From: Fibrobacteria bacterium GUT31
GTDB taxonomy: Bacteria; Fibrobacterota; Fibrobacteria; Fibrobacterales; Fibrobacteraceae
Reading direction: 5' to 3'
Assembly (NCBI GenBank): GCA_001462225.1
Contig: LIUH01000171.1
Span: 1-44,163, forward strand
DNA length: 44,163 nucleotides
Under the pieces are notes generated by a model, which was not told where the DNA came from, did no database searches, and saw only the letters and a program-made list of their open reading frames with translations. Numbering within the stretch: the stretch's first letter is position 1; each line of letters opens with the position of its first letter. Below, piece after piece: positions 15,684-24,802 of the stretch. The position numbers and the translations under genes are program-made.

Positions 15684-16840
15684 TATGTACCCTCCACAAT
15701 AACGCTGGCATTATAGCCGCCAAATGCAAAAGAATTGCTCATGCAGCGTTTTAACCTATTATATTTGGTGCCTTTGGGAATAAAATTTAAATGCGGTAAA
15801 GCCGGGTCAAAAACTCCGTCCCATATATGAGGAGGCAGAAATTTTTCTTTATTCTTTGAAGACAGTGCCAAGCAACAAAAAGCGAGTTCCAAAGCTCCTG
15901 CCGCTCCCAAAACGTGCCCGGTGAGCGGTTTTGTGGAACTCACAGGCAATGTGTCGGGAAATATGGATGAAACAGCTATGGATTCCATCGCATCATTGAG
16001 TTTTGTTCCCGTTCCGTGCAAATTTAAATAATCAATATCATCTGATTTTAAACCGGCATTTGCCAAAGCGAGCGTCATCGCTTTTTTCGCACCTTCTCCG
16101 CTTTCGATGGGAGCTGTCATGTGCGAAGCATCTGCGCTTTCGCCGATTCCGACTATTCTGGAATCAAAAGAAAATTCATCTCCGTTTGCGAGCAGAAAAA
16201 AAGCGGCACCTTCGCCAAGTGTTGTCCCGGAGCGATTTACGCTGAACGGGTTGCAAAGATCCGGGCTAATCGCCTCCAAAGCAGAAAAACCCAGCATAAT
16301 GGTATCGGAAATCACATCCGTTCCACCGACTATCGCAGCATCGCACATCCCCGCTTCAAACATTTTTTTTGCGGATATCATCGCACTCACGCTGGATGCA
16401 CACGCCGTTGAATGGCTAATAGTCATTCCTTCTATCCCGAATTTCTTTGCTATAAACTTAGCCGGATAATCCGCTTGCAGTACCTCCAGCTTGCAATCGT
16501 CCGGAAATTTTCCTGTTTCTCTATAAATTCTGAGAGCATTGACTGTTGCATTAGAGCCTTTATAGCAAGTTCCGTTTAGCACCGCAACTCTTGTTTTGCC
16601 GAATTTTGAGATAGCTTTTTCAATTGCAGGAGCAATGGATTCCAACGCCAAATCGGAAATATAATTTATATTGCGATGCTCACCGTTGATCAAAGCTATA
16701 TGGCGTTCCATATCATAAAAAAACCTACGTGCTACCCCCGATGTATCACCCGAAAGCAAACCGCGCCAAATATCCTCTTTTGAGGTTCCGAGAGAACACG
16801 CCATTCCGAAATCTATTATATTTAACGGTCTATTGTTCAT
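15683..16840 (-). CDS. apeO: Beta-ketoacyl-ACP synthase (ApeO-like)
   Basis: The 385-residue ketosynthase has Cys147 (HSTACASS), His275 (NLHGTGT), Lys304 and His309 (KPLTGHVLGAAG). In E. coli, ApeO pairs with the chain-length factor ApeC to build the polyene. ApeC is encoded on the other strand here (10891-11499). The ATG overlaps the end of the apeM gene by 11 nt. All catalytic residues are present. Confidence 0.85.
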   Translation of the reverse strand: MNNRPLNIIDFGMACSLGTSKEDIWRGLLSGDTSGVARRFFYDMERHIALINGEHRNINYISDLALESIAPAIEKAISKFGKTRVAVLNGTCYKGSNATVNALRIYRETGKFPDDCKLEVLQADYPAKFIAKKFGIEGMTISHSTACASSVSAMISAKKMFEAGMCDAAIVGGTDVISDTIMLGFSALEAISPDLCNPFSVNRSGTTLGEGAAFFLLANGDEFSFDSRIVGIGESADASHMTAPIESGEGAKKAMTLALANAGLKSDDIDYLNLHGTGTKLNDAMESIAVSSIFPDTLPVSSTKPLTGHVLGAAGALELAFCCLALSSKNKEKFLPPHIWDGVFDPALPHLNFIPKGTKYNRLKRCMSNSFAFGGYNASVIVEGT

Positions 16841-19133
16841 GGTGAAAAAGTAGAAAAAAAGACAGCAAAAAACACGATATAATTCCTATTGAAACGGAAA
16901 TTCCCAAATGCGATACAGGTGTAAAACCGCTAAATGAAAGCAAACCAAAGGAAAGCACGGTGCTTAACATTGATAAAAAAACCGCAAAAAACCGGACATC
17001 GCGGTTACCGCTCCCTTTGGAAAAAAACAGGCAATAGTCAACTCCTATCGCGAGTGTTAAAATCATGCCGGCAACGGCAAAGAAACTCATGGATATTCCG
17101 AATAAAGACATTATAGCTGCTGCCATGGCAGATGCCAAAAGCGGAATTGCCAAAATTTTTACAGATGATTTAAAATTATAAATGAAAGAAAGAAATATCA
17201 ATGAAACCGCATAAGCCGCAAGCATCATATAAATAATTTTTTTAGAAAGAGCGGTGAGTTCCGTTTCCATTTCATTTCTCTTGTCTATAAGAATTGCGTT
17301 ATTTATTTGCATTTTTTTTAACGATTCTTTGTCTTTTACTTTAAGAAGCAACACCGCGCTATAATATTTGCCGTTAATCTCTCCTATCCATAACTTATCA
17401 ACGGTCTGCCGGATTATCGCCGGCAAAGTGTCATCCAAGGTCAAAATTTTATTCCTGTTTTTTTGAAAATTTTCCGTTAATTCAATCGTTTTATTTTTTG
17501 CCGTTAAAGAATCAAAACCTATTTGCATAAATTGCTCTGCATAAAGCGGCAATAGATATTCGTTTATGGAGTTATAGACTTTTGCCTGTGATTTTGCAGA
17601 AGGAATAAAAGTACTTACGGCAAGGTAACTGCTAAGAGAATCCAAGTGCGAGCGGAGAATTTCTTCATTTTCAAGAGTTTCTTCCGGTGAATTTCCTGTG
17701 ACTATGTAAAATAATCCCGCTCCGGCATTTGTTATTTTAGCTGCAAGCATTTCCGAATCTTGCAGCTTTTTTGACATGGTGTAAAATTCCTGCAAATTAT
17801 TTTTCATTTTCAGATTTAAAAATCCGAGTGCAAGCACAACAGCCAATAAAATAAACACAATTACACGTATTGTATTGTTATTTGCAAATTTTCTTTTGCA
17901 AACAAAAGGCAAAATACGTTTATCCTGTGCCGGCAATTTAAAATACGGATATAAAATATTTACGGATAAAAATACGCTTAATAAACCGGAAGAAGAAAAA
18001 AATGCCATCTGACCGAGCAACGGAAATTGTGTAGTCATCAAGGCGATGTAACCGAGTTGTGTTGTAAAAAATCCTAAGGCAAGGCATAAAATTATTTTAG
18101 AACGAATGCTAAAACCGTTTTCATTTGCAGATGCGGTTTTCCAATGCGAAAAAAAGTGAATTGAATAATCCAAACCAAGCCCGATGATGCTGGTCCCGAA
18201 TACAAAGGTAAATATGTGTATTTCACCGAAGATAAGGTGAACAACAGAAGCAGCAAACAATGCGGAAAGCAGAGTAACCCCTATTGTGGCGATTAACGGA
18301 AAACTTGAACGAAATGTAAAAAACAGAAGTAAAACCACAGACAGTATGGATACAATCGTTATAATGGAAATCTCCCTTCCTGCTTTTCCGGAACTTTCAT
18401 TGATGTGAAACGGAATGCCGGAAAAAGCTATATGCAAATCCAAATCGTCTTCTATTATTTTTGCTCTTTCCCTTATTTTACTTATAACATTTTCTTTACC
18501 GGCAATAGAAGAAACATTTTTAGCAAGTTTTCCGTTGATTAAAATATAAAATTCATCATTGTCTTTTGCCACTCGCATATCTTCCCTAATTTCCCAAGAG
18601 CCGAGCATTTGGTTATTCATAATATATTCCATGCCGTTTTCGCCTAAAAGAAAAGGGTCATTGTCTATATTATCAAGGGAAATCAAAGGATTAGCACCGT
18701 ATATTTTAGAAAATGCCTGTAAGCGTACTTTGTTTATATCCGTACTTAAAGTTTGCACAAATTCTTTCGTTTGCAATTTCATTCTATTTTCAAAAAAGAA
18801 ATTCCGCAATCTTTGCATAGCATTGCTATCAGCATAAATTTCCAAAGTTTCCAAAGAATTATTTTCCGCAAATTCTCCGTATAATAAAAGAACCGCCTGT
18901 TTAGCAACTTCAAAATTTTTATTGCCGAGCAAAATCATAAAATTCGCAGAATTATTTTTATTCCATTCGCTCTCGGCTTTGCTCACATCTTCCGAATCAT
19001 ATCTCTTTGGCAGAATAGAGTACATGTCCGCATCTATTTTCCAAGGCAAGCCGCTCACGGCAAAACCTATCACCAATAAATGCAGCAGTAAATAAAATCT
19101 AAGGAACCATAAATTCATAGAACGCATAATCAT
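16830..19133 (-). CDS. apeM: MMPL-family exporter of the APE cluster
   Basis: The ~767-residue inner-membrane protein has two halves. Each consists of one transmembrane helix, a large periplasmic loop, and a block of about five helices, for example EISIITIVSILSVVLLLFFTF and FGTSIIGLGLDYSIHFFSHW in the first half and IGVDYCLFFS in the second. This is the RND/MMPL plan, and the GxDY motifs mark the proton-relay helices. It probably moves the polyene or its lipid conjugate towards the LolA-like ApeL and the outer membrane. In-frame ATGs at 19133, 19127 and 19118 all lie inside the end of apeL, so the start is uncertain. I use the first. Confidence 0.8.
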   Translation of the reverse strand: MIMRSMNLWFLRFYLLLHLLVIGFAVSGLPWKIDADMYSILPKRYDSEDVSKAESEWNKNNSANFMILLGNKNFEVAKQAVLLLYGEFAENNSLETLEIYADSNAMQRLRNFFFENRMKLQTKEFVQTLSTDINKVRLQAFSKIYGANPLISLDNIDNDPFLLGENGMEYIMNNQMLGSWEIREDMRVAKDNDEFYILINGKLAKNVSSIAGKENVISKIRERAKIIEDDLDLHIAFSGIPFHINESSGKAGREISIITIVSILSVVLLLFFTFRSSFPLIATIGVTLLSALFAASVVHLIFGEIHIFTFVFGTSIIGLGLDYSIHFFSHWKTASANENGFSIRSKIILCLALGFFTTQLGYIALMTTQFPLLGQMAFFSSSGLLSVFLSVNILYPYFKLPAQDKRILPFVCKRKFANNNTIRVIVFILLAVVLALGFLNLKMKNNLQEFYTMSKKLQDSEMLAAKITNAGAGLFYIVTGNSPEETLENEEILRSHLDSLSSYLAVSTFIPSAKSQAKVYNSINEYLLPLYAEQFMQIGFDSLTAKNKTIELTENFQKNRNKILTLDDTLPAIIRQTVDKLWIGEINGKYYSAVLLLKVKDKESLKKMQINNAILIDKRNEMETELTALSKKIIYMMLAAYAVSLIFLSFIYNFKSSVKILAIPLLASAMAAAIMSLFGISMSFFAVAGMILTLAIGVDYCLFFSKGSGNRDVRFFAVFLSMLSTVLSFGLLSFSGFTPVSHLGISVSIGIISCFLLSFFLLFHHEQ

Positions 19134-19593
19134 TATTAGCCCATATAATTTTGCAATTTTGCAAATGCTCTCCCTCAATCAGCATTACCACCGAAGCAAT
19201 AATTTCTCGAATGCTTTTCTCTTTTGGAACGAGAGTCAATGTATCCGTCAATCCTGCACGGCTCAATTTTAAATCGAATTTTTTCATCAACTCATCAAAA
19301 TCTCCGGAAAAATGTTCCCTTAATTTTTCCATTGTAAATATATTTTTATCTTGAAGCGGTTTCTTTGTTTCCCATATCACCCCGTCTTTTTTAGAAACGC
19401 TAAAAAATCCCTGCGAAACAAATTCCTTAGATATTTTCGCAACATATTTTGTCAAACGAAATTCTCCGCTCACTCCTTGTTCCATATTTTTTTGCAACTT
19501 TTCCCAAATTTGCCGTTCCTCGGAAATATTTTGCCCAAAAGCGAGATATGCAAAGAACATACACAAAAATGCACTTTTTTTATAAATTTGCAT
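19099..19593 (-). CDS. apeL: LolA-like periplasmic carrier (ApeL-like)
   Basis: The 164-residue product has a signal peptide (FLCMFFAYLAFG) and a LolA-type half-barrel: GEFRLTKYVAKISKEFVSQGFFSVSKKDGVIWETKKP, the ISKE...G.F.....GV.W...KP pattern of outer-membrane lipoprotein carrier homologues in APE clusters. It probably shuttles the lipidated polyene across the periplasm for ApeM. The gene overlaps the thioesterase stop by 14 nt and the apeM start by about 35 nt. Confidence 0.75.
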   Translation of the reverse strand: MQIYKKSAFLCMFFAYLAFGQNISEERQIWEKLQKNMEQGVSGEFRLTKYVAKISKEFVSQGFFSVSKKDGVIWETKKPLQDKNIFTMEKLREHFSGDFDELMKKFDLKLSRAGLTDTLTLVPKEKSIREIIASVVMLIEGEHLQNCKIIWANNDYAFYEFMVP

Positions 19594-19999
19594 AAGCCTT
19601 CACCTTCTCTATAAATTTCTTTGGCGATTCAAAGCATGTTTCTCCGGTTACGACATTTACAGCTATATGTTCGCTCTCTGCCTTTGTCAATAATTTTCCG
19701 GTTTCCAAATCCGTGATTTTATACAGTATTTTCAAACGATTCTCCCATTCAACCAAAGTCGCTGTAACACGTGCTTCTTGCAAAAAGCACAGAGGCGCAA
19801 TATATTTAATTTTAATTTTAACAACCGGCCATGCGTAACCGTCGTCTTCCATCTGGTTGTAATTGTATTGTATTTTAGAGAGCAGTTTGCAACGGGCACG
19901 CTCCATATACTGCGTATAATTCCCATGCCACACAATTTTCATGGAATCTACTTCATAAAATTCCACCGTAAAATCAACGCTTGCAGAAAGTTCAGCCAT
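19580..19999 (-). CDS. apeK: 4HBT-family acyl thioesterase (ApeK-like)
   Basis: The 139-residue hotdog thioesterase has the catalytic segment EFYEVDSMKIVWHGNYTQYMERAR, with Asp18 at the nucleophile/base position. APE clusters encode one such enzyme (ApeK), which may release or edit acyl-ACP. ATG 19999 follows GAGG, 9 nt after the ammonia-lyase stop. Confidence 0.8.
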   Translation of the reverse strand: MAELSASVDFTVEFYEVDSMKIVWHGNYTQYMERARCKLLSKIQYNYNQMEDDGYAWPVVKIKIKYIAPLCFLQEARVTATLVEWENRLKILYKITDLETGKLLTKAESEHIAVNVVTGETCFESPKKFIEKVKAYANL

Positions 20000-20008
20000 A
20001 ATAACCTC

Positions 20009-21484
20009 TTATAATTTCCAATGCCGCATACGAATCAAGTTCACCGTTTTTATCAATTCCTTATCCAAGGGACGGTCTTCTTTTACCGGAACAAAATCAT
20101 AATCGGTTTGTATTCCGCGCAACCTTAAAGCCTGAACAGAGGCCATAAGCACAGCCGCAGTTACTTGTTCCGTTAACTCCAAAATACGGATGCAATCTCT
20201 AGCTGCTATTGTTCCCATACTCACTTTATCCTGATTATGGCATTCCGTTGAACGAGAGAACACGCTTGCAGGCATTGTGTTTTTCAAAGCCTCGGCAGTC
20301 CACGCGGAAACCGCTATTTGCACCGCTTTAAAACCGTGATTAAAAGATATATCTTTGCTGCCCGTTAAATTCGGAGGCAAGCCCTTGTTGAATTTAACAT
20401 CTACCAAAATTGCAAGTTGTCTATCCAAAAGGTCTGCAATGTTTGCAACCGCGTTTTTCATCGCATCCATGGCAAATGCTATGTGCCCGCCGTAAAAATG
20501 CCCGCCGTGGAAAATAGATTCGGTTTGCGGATCTATAACCGGATTATCATTTACACTGTTCATTTCCGTTTCAATCAATTTCCTGAACAGCGGTGCCGCA
20601 TCAAAAAATACCCCTATGATATGAGGAGCGCAACGTATGGAATATACGTCTTGAATCCTTTTGGGAATAACGTGCTTGCTCGCTTTGTAATTTAGGCATT
20701 TACGAATTTTTTCTGCCGCCAGGTTTTGCCCCAAGTGCGGTTTAACGGAAAATAATCTTTTGTCAAAATGGTCTGCATTGCCTTTTGTTGCAATGGAATT
20801 CATAGCCGTTATTTGGCATGCCATACTTGCTATGTATTCCGCCCGCATAAATGCAAGAGAAGCTACGGCATTCATAACTGCGGTTCCGTTCATAATGGCA
20901 ATTGCTTCTTTTGGTCTAAATTTGTACGGTTCTATTCCCAACTCTTTTAAAACATCACCGGATTCACGTTTCTTGCCTTTATATAAAACACTTCTTTCCC
21001 CTATCAAAACCCCTGCCAAATACGAAAGCGGAGTCAAATCCCCGCTTGCGCCGACAGAGCCTTCTTCCGGAATCAACGGCAAAATGTCATGCTCTAAAAG
21101 CATCGCAATGCGTTTTAACAATTCATAACTTACACCGGAAAAACCCTGAGACAGAGTATTCAGGCGAACAGCGATTATGGCTCTTGTTGTATATTCGTCA
21201 AAAAAACGCCCCATTCCGCAACCGTGGTAGCGAATTAAATGCAAGGGCAAATCGGCATAATGCTCCGGCGGAACAGTTTCCGTGCAAGAATCGCCATAAC
21301 CGGTTGTAACTCCATAAATGCTTTTCTGCTCACGTAAAGCTCTATCCAAAAAAAGGACACCGGAATCTATTTTCTTCTGAAATTTTTTTGTATTGCAAAG
21401 TTCGGCATTTATCTGTTTTAGCGCTATTTTGTGCAAATGCTCTATGCTCAAAAAATCCTTGCCTATTATGATTTTATCTTTCAT
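20009..21484 (-). CDS. Aromatic amino-acid ammonia-lyase, probable tyrosine ammonia-lyase
   Basis: The 491-residue product belongs to the HAL/PAL/TAL family. The MIO cofactor is formed from Ala146-Ser147-Gly148 (GSVGASGDLTPLSYL), and the catalytic Tyr57 lies in YGVTTGYG. The selectivity pair aligned with His89-Leu90 of Rhodobacter TAL and Ser-His of histidase is Tyr86-His87 (LIRYHGCGMG). This is neither the classic TAL nor the classic PAL pair. Its place inside the APE operon, rather than with hut genes, suggests that it makes 4-coumarate (or cinnamate) as the aryl starter, as TAL does for flexirubins. ATG 21484 follows AGGAGG and overlaps the acyltransferase stop (ATGA). Histidase activity is not excluded. 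Confidence 0.8.
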   Translation of the reverse strand: MKDKIIIGKDFLSIEHLHKIALKQINAELCNTKKFQKKIDSGVLFLDRALREQKSIYGVTTGYGDSCTETVPPEHYADLPLHLIRYHGCGMGRFFDEYTTRAIIAVRLNTLSQGFSGVSYELLKRIAMLLEHDILPLIPEEGSVGASGDLTPLSYLAGVLIGERSVLYKGKKRESGDVLKELGIEPYKFRPKEAIAIMNGTAVMNAVASLAFMRAEYIASMACQITAMNSIATKGNADHFDKRLFSVKPHLGQNLAAEKIRKCLNYKASKHVIPKRIQDVYSIRCAPHIIGVFFDAAPLFRKLIETEMNSVNDNPVIDPQTESIFHGGHFYGGHIAFAMDAMKNAVANIADLLDRQLAILVDVKFNKGLPPNLTGSKDISFNHGFKAVQIAVSAWTAEALKNTMPASVFSRSTECHNQDKVSMGTIAARDCIRILELTEQVTAAVLMASVQALRLRGIQTDYDFVPVKEDRPLDKELIKTVNLIRMRHWKL

Positions 21485-22428
21485 TTTTCCTCCTTGTGTT
21501 TTGCCCAAAAATCATAGAAATTGTACCATTGCATGGGGTGTTTCAAACAATAATATTCCAAATGCCTAACAAACTCTTCTGCCAGATTCGGAATCCCGCG
21601 TTTTCTCTGCAAATAACTCCCCTCTATTATGGTATTTGCTTTGTGAATATGTATTTTGCAAACAGACGAAAATCCAAAATCTTTTTTGCGCAAGGCAAAA
21701 ACAAAATATATCGGCACTTTCAATGCACATGCAAGAGCAAAAGCCCCCATGGGAAAATACGCCTGCTCTCCGAGAAATTGCACGGGAACAATTCTGTTTT
21801 TGGTGTTTACGGAAATTCTATCGCCTGCAATAACAGCGACGTTTCCTTGGGCAAGTTTTTCCGAAAGAAAAACCGCTGTTTCCGGGTATATCGAATTTGC
21901 GTCCAAAATATTTTCAAAAAGAGTCGGCTTATTTCTTTTTAAAACCTCATTTCGTTTTGGCGTAACAGACATATCCACAATCGGATAAAATTCAAATGCT
22001 CGTTTCACGTGCGTTTTCTTAAAAGCCGCACTGGACCACAAATACTCCATATTCCCCAGATGCGAACATATTATCAAACAACCGTTGCCGTTTTCCAATT
22101 GCCGGCATAATTCTACAATATCATCATTCTGACTTTCAATTTGCGAAATGGATGTTTTTCCGTTCCAGCAGTAAAATTTTTCCAAAAGAGCAAGGGAATA
22201 AGATAAAAAATGTTTGTATGAATCAAATAAACCGGCTTTCCCTTTGCATTTTTTCAAAAAAATCAAAGATATTTTTCGTTCCTTTTTCAAAAGAGCAAAA
22301 TAGAACACAGTTATGACCATTGCAATTATATTTTTGAGAAATGCGGGAAAATAACAAGCTACAAAAGCGACAAAACGCAACTGCCAAGAGAAAACCGCAA
22401 CTTCTTTTTTATCTTTTATTTTTTGCAA
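21481..22428 (-). CDS. LpxL-type acyltransferase (C-terminal half of ApeJ in other species)
   Basis: The ~315-residue product belongs to the LpxL/HtrB lysophospholipid acyltransferase family: an N-terminal membrane helix and the catalytic HX4E motif in ICSHLGNMEYLW, with GDRISVN further on. In E. coli, glycosyltransferase and acyltransferase are one polypeptide (ApeJ); here they are separate. I chose TTG 22428 because GGAGG lies 4 nt upstream. The frame remains open to 22503, inside the glycosyltransferase gene, so a longer form is possible. It probably acylates the carrier or anchor of the polyene. Confidence 0.7.
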   Translation of the reverse strand: MQKIKDKKEVAVFSWQLRFVAFVACYFPAFLKNIIAMVITVFYFALLKKERKISLIFLKKCKGKAGLFDSYKHFLSYSLALLEKFYCWNGKTSISQIESQNDDIVELCRQLENGNGCLIICSHLGNMEYLWSSAAFKKTHVKRAFEFYPIVDMSVTPKRNEVLKRNKPTLFENILDANSIYPETAVFLSEKLAQGNVAVIAGDRISVNTKNRIVPVQFLGEQAYFPMGAFALACALKVPIYFVFALRKKDFGFSSVCKIHIHKANTIIEGSYLQRKRGIPNLAEEFVRHLEYYCLKHPMQWYNFYDFWAKHKEEK

Positions 22429-23164
22429 ATTTCCTCCCCAGCAAAACGGCGAGTCTTCGTAACATGCCAAAAAACAGAAGCGAATGCAATTTTGAAATTT
22501 CAAGGTTATCTCTAAACATTCTAAAATGAGATATATTCTCTTTGAAATAAAAAATTTTTACAGGCAAAAACAAAAACGCCACCCCATTCCAATGCAAACG
22601 AACAAATATTTCTATATCAAAGCCCATGCGATAACCCCAAAAACCATCGCTTATCAAATCACAGCATTTATCCACCGGATACAGTCTAAATCCGCACATC
22701 GCATCTCTAATATCCATTGATAATGTCTCTATTGCCACCCAAAAGTTCGTAATACGCCTTCCGATAGTACGACTTTTCGGAGCGGAACTATCATATACCG
22801 GAACACCTGCTATTAAACAATCGGGTTTATCTCGCATAGCTTTTAAAAAATCCGGTATAACGGATAAATCATGCTGTCCATCGGCATCTATTTGCAGAGC
22901 ATGAGTATAACCCAAACTCTTTGCAATTTTCAATCCGTCAATAACGGCTGCCCCCTTGCCTCCGTTATGTTCTCTTGTTATCAACGTTGTTGTTCCGAAA
23001 TTTTCGCACACCGATTTTAAGTGCTGCTTTGTTTCGGCATCGCTGCAATCATCCACAAGAATACCGGCTAATTCAAAACTTTCCAAAGCCTTTGCTATTT
23101 TATGCAATGCCTTCCAATGATTATATACCGGAATCACCGCTGCCACGCGAATTTCTTTCATCAT
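22409..23164 (-). CDS. Family 2 glycosyltransferase of the APE cluster (N-terminal half of ApeJ)
   Basis: The 251-residue GT-A enzyme has AAVIPVYNHW at the nucleotide-binding start, VDDCSD, and the metal-binding DADGQHD. The C-terminal region (GYRMGFDIEIFVRLHW) resembles dolichol-phosphate-mannose-synthase-like enzymes. It is probably involved in building the lipid or sugar anchor of the aryl polyene. The gene starts at ATG 23164, immediately downstream of the apeH stop, and overlaps the acyltransferase gene. Confidence 0.8.
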   Translation of the reverse strand: MMKEIRVAAVIPVYNHWKALHKIAKALESFELAGILVDDCSDAETKQHLKSVCENFGTTTLITREHNGGKGAAVIDGLKIAKSLGYTHALQIDADGQHDLSVIPDFLKAMRDKPDCLIAGVPVYDSSAPKSRTIGRRITNFWVAIETLSMDIRDAMCGFRLYPVDKCCDLISDGFWGYRMGFDIEIFVRLHWNGVAFLFLPVKIFYFKENISHFRMFRDNLEISKLHSLLFFGMLRRLAVLLGRKFAKNKR

Positions 23165-23166
23165 CG

Positions 23167-24801
23167 TTAACCGCAGAAAAGAGTTCCGGAACTATATTTT
23201 TTATTTTGCATACCAAAAAATTCAAAACTGAGTATTTTTTCTTTTTCCAAATAACAGATATGCAACTGCACCTGAGTATTCGGACAAATCGGAGTGATAA
23301 ATTTGACTCGGGAAATTTTTTTTAAAATTATGTGCGAATTAAAAAATTTATCGAATACCCTGATAACGGTATCAACCTGCGCAACGGCGGGCAATAGAGA
23401 GTATTGCGGAAAATGTCCGTCAAAAAAATCGCTATTTTCCGAAAAAAACAATTCCGCTAATATTTTTTTCTCGTTAATTTGCGGATTTTCAAAAGAAACG
23501 GACAAGACTTGATAATTTTCTTTTGGAAAAAACAGCATTTCCACTTCTTTACGTTTAATTTTCCCTTGCGTATCTTGTGCAAAAGATTCTATATAGCGCC
23601 ATTTTTTCGGAATTACAGCACCTTCTAAAAATTTTGCGAGATATTTCCTAAAAAATGAATTTTTCCGAAGATTACTCGCTCCGGAAAATTCTTCCTTTCC
23701 CTTTTCATTCAAAACGATAGCTGCGGCTAAATATTGCCGCTTGCCGCTCAATGCCAGCACACAAGCCTTTTGCACCAAACCGCAAGAGAGAATGCGTTTT
23801 TCCACTTCGGCCAGGGAAATTCTCTTCTCTTCTATTTTCACAATAGAATCTGCCCTGCCGTTCAACACAAATTTTCCGGTATCTAAAAATTCCGCCAAAT
23901 CTCCTGTGATAAAACCGTCTTTTTCTGCGACATACGGAGATTTTACACACAAACAGCCGTTATTTGCCAATGAAAGAGAACAAACGGAAAAGGGCTGCCA
24001 TTCGGGGCCGCTTTTAGAGATGCGATACGCAATTCCGCCTGTTTCGGTGCTGCCGTAAATTTCTATCGGCCATCGTCCGAAAATGCGTTCCGCATTTTTT
24101 GCGCTTTCAAAAGGCAAGGGACCGCCGGAACAGAACAATTCGGTTATTTGCAAATTTTTGCAATCGCAATTTTCCGAAAATCTTTTTAAAAATGCAGGAC
24201 TGGACACAAGAATTAAGTTTTTATCTCGCAATTCTTCCAAGGTTTCCGGCATTTCTATTCTTTCCGCCAAAAAAGGTGCCTCTAAACGCAAAGGCAGTAA
24301 AAAAAATAAAAGCCCGTAAATGTGATGATGGCTCACAGTCTGGCAAAACAAGCAATCCTTTGCCTTGCTCCCCCACAGACCGGCAAGTTCTTCGCATTCA
24401 ATACTCAAATGCTCAAATTTTTTATAAACTTTTTTCGGTGTGCCGGTTGTGCCGCTTGTCCATAAAACAATGTCCGCTTGCAAATCAACGCCACTATTTT
24501 CTTCGGGAAAAGAATCCTTGGAACTGCAGATTTTTCTTATCTGTTCTTCGGAGAAAAAACAAGCGTCTTCTTCGCAAATCTCATTTATAAATTCCGGGCT
24601 AATGTTAGCGGTGATGGCAAGAGTTTTCTTTGCCTGCAAAATTCCCGAAAAAGCAACTGCAAAATAATACAAATTTTCGCTGTGCAAAATAAAAGTGTTT
24701 TTTTTGCTTTCAACGGCAAATCTACGCAAAGCCGAAATATCTCTTAAAAAATCCGCTTTAGTTTTTATGCCTTCTTTGCTGTAACATACAACGGAATTCA
24801 T
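23167..24801 (-). CDS. apeH: ApeH-like acyl-ACP/CoA synthetase fused to an ApeI-like dehydratase domain
   Basis: The 544-residue product has an adenylation domain at ~1-425: ATP motif LWTSGTTGTPKK (113-124), IYGSTETGG (249-256), FITGDLAEF, NGRADSIVKIEEKRIS, and the C-terminal catalytic Lys in TQGKIKR (about 414). A hotdog domain follows at ~430-544, with FFDGHFPQYSLLPAVAQVD (His463 and Asp477 at the dehydratase positions). In E. coli these are the separate genes apeH and apeI. The enzyme should activate the aryl acid and load it on ApeE/ApeF, while the tail probably dehydrates together with ApeP. ATG 24801 follows AAGGA, and the apeG TGA ends 2 nt before it. Confidence 0.8.
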   Translation of the reverse strand: MNSVVCYSKEGIKTKADFLRDISALRRFAVESKKNTFILHSENLYYFAVAFSGILQAKKTLAITANISPEFINEICEEDACFFSEEQIRKICSSKDSFPEENSGVDLQADIVLWTSGTTGTPKKVYKKFEHLSIECEELAGLWGSKAKDCLFCQTVSHHHIYGLLFFLLPLRLEAPFLAERIEMPETLEELRDKNLILVSSPAFLKRFSENCDCKNLQITELFCSGGPLPFESAKNAERIFGRWPIEIYGSTETGGIAYRISKSGPEWQPFSVCSLSLANNGCLCVKSPYVAEKDGFITGDLAEFLDTGKFVLNGRADSIVKIEEKRISLAEVEKRILSCGLVQKACVLALSGKRQYLAAAIVLNEKGKEEFSGASNLRKNSFFRKYLAKFLEGAVIPKKWRYIESFAQDTQGKIKRKEVEMLFFPKENYQVLSVSFENPQINEKKILAELFFSENSDFFDGHFPQYSLLPAVAQVDTVIRVFDKFFNSHIILKKISRVKFITPICPNTQVQLHICYLEKEKILSFEFFGMQNKKYSSGTLFCG

Positions 24802-24802
24802 C

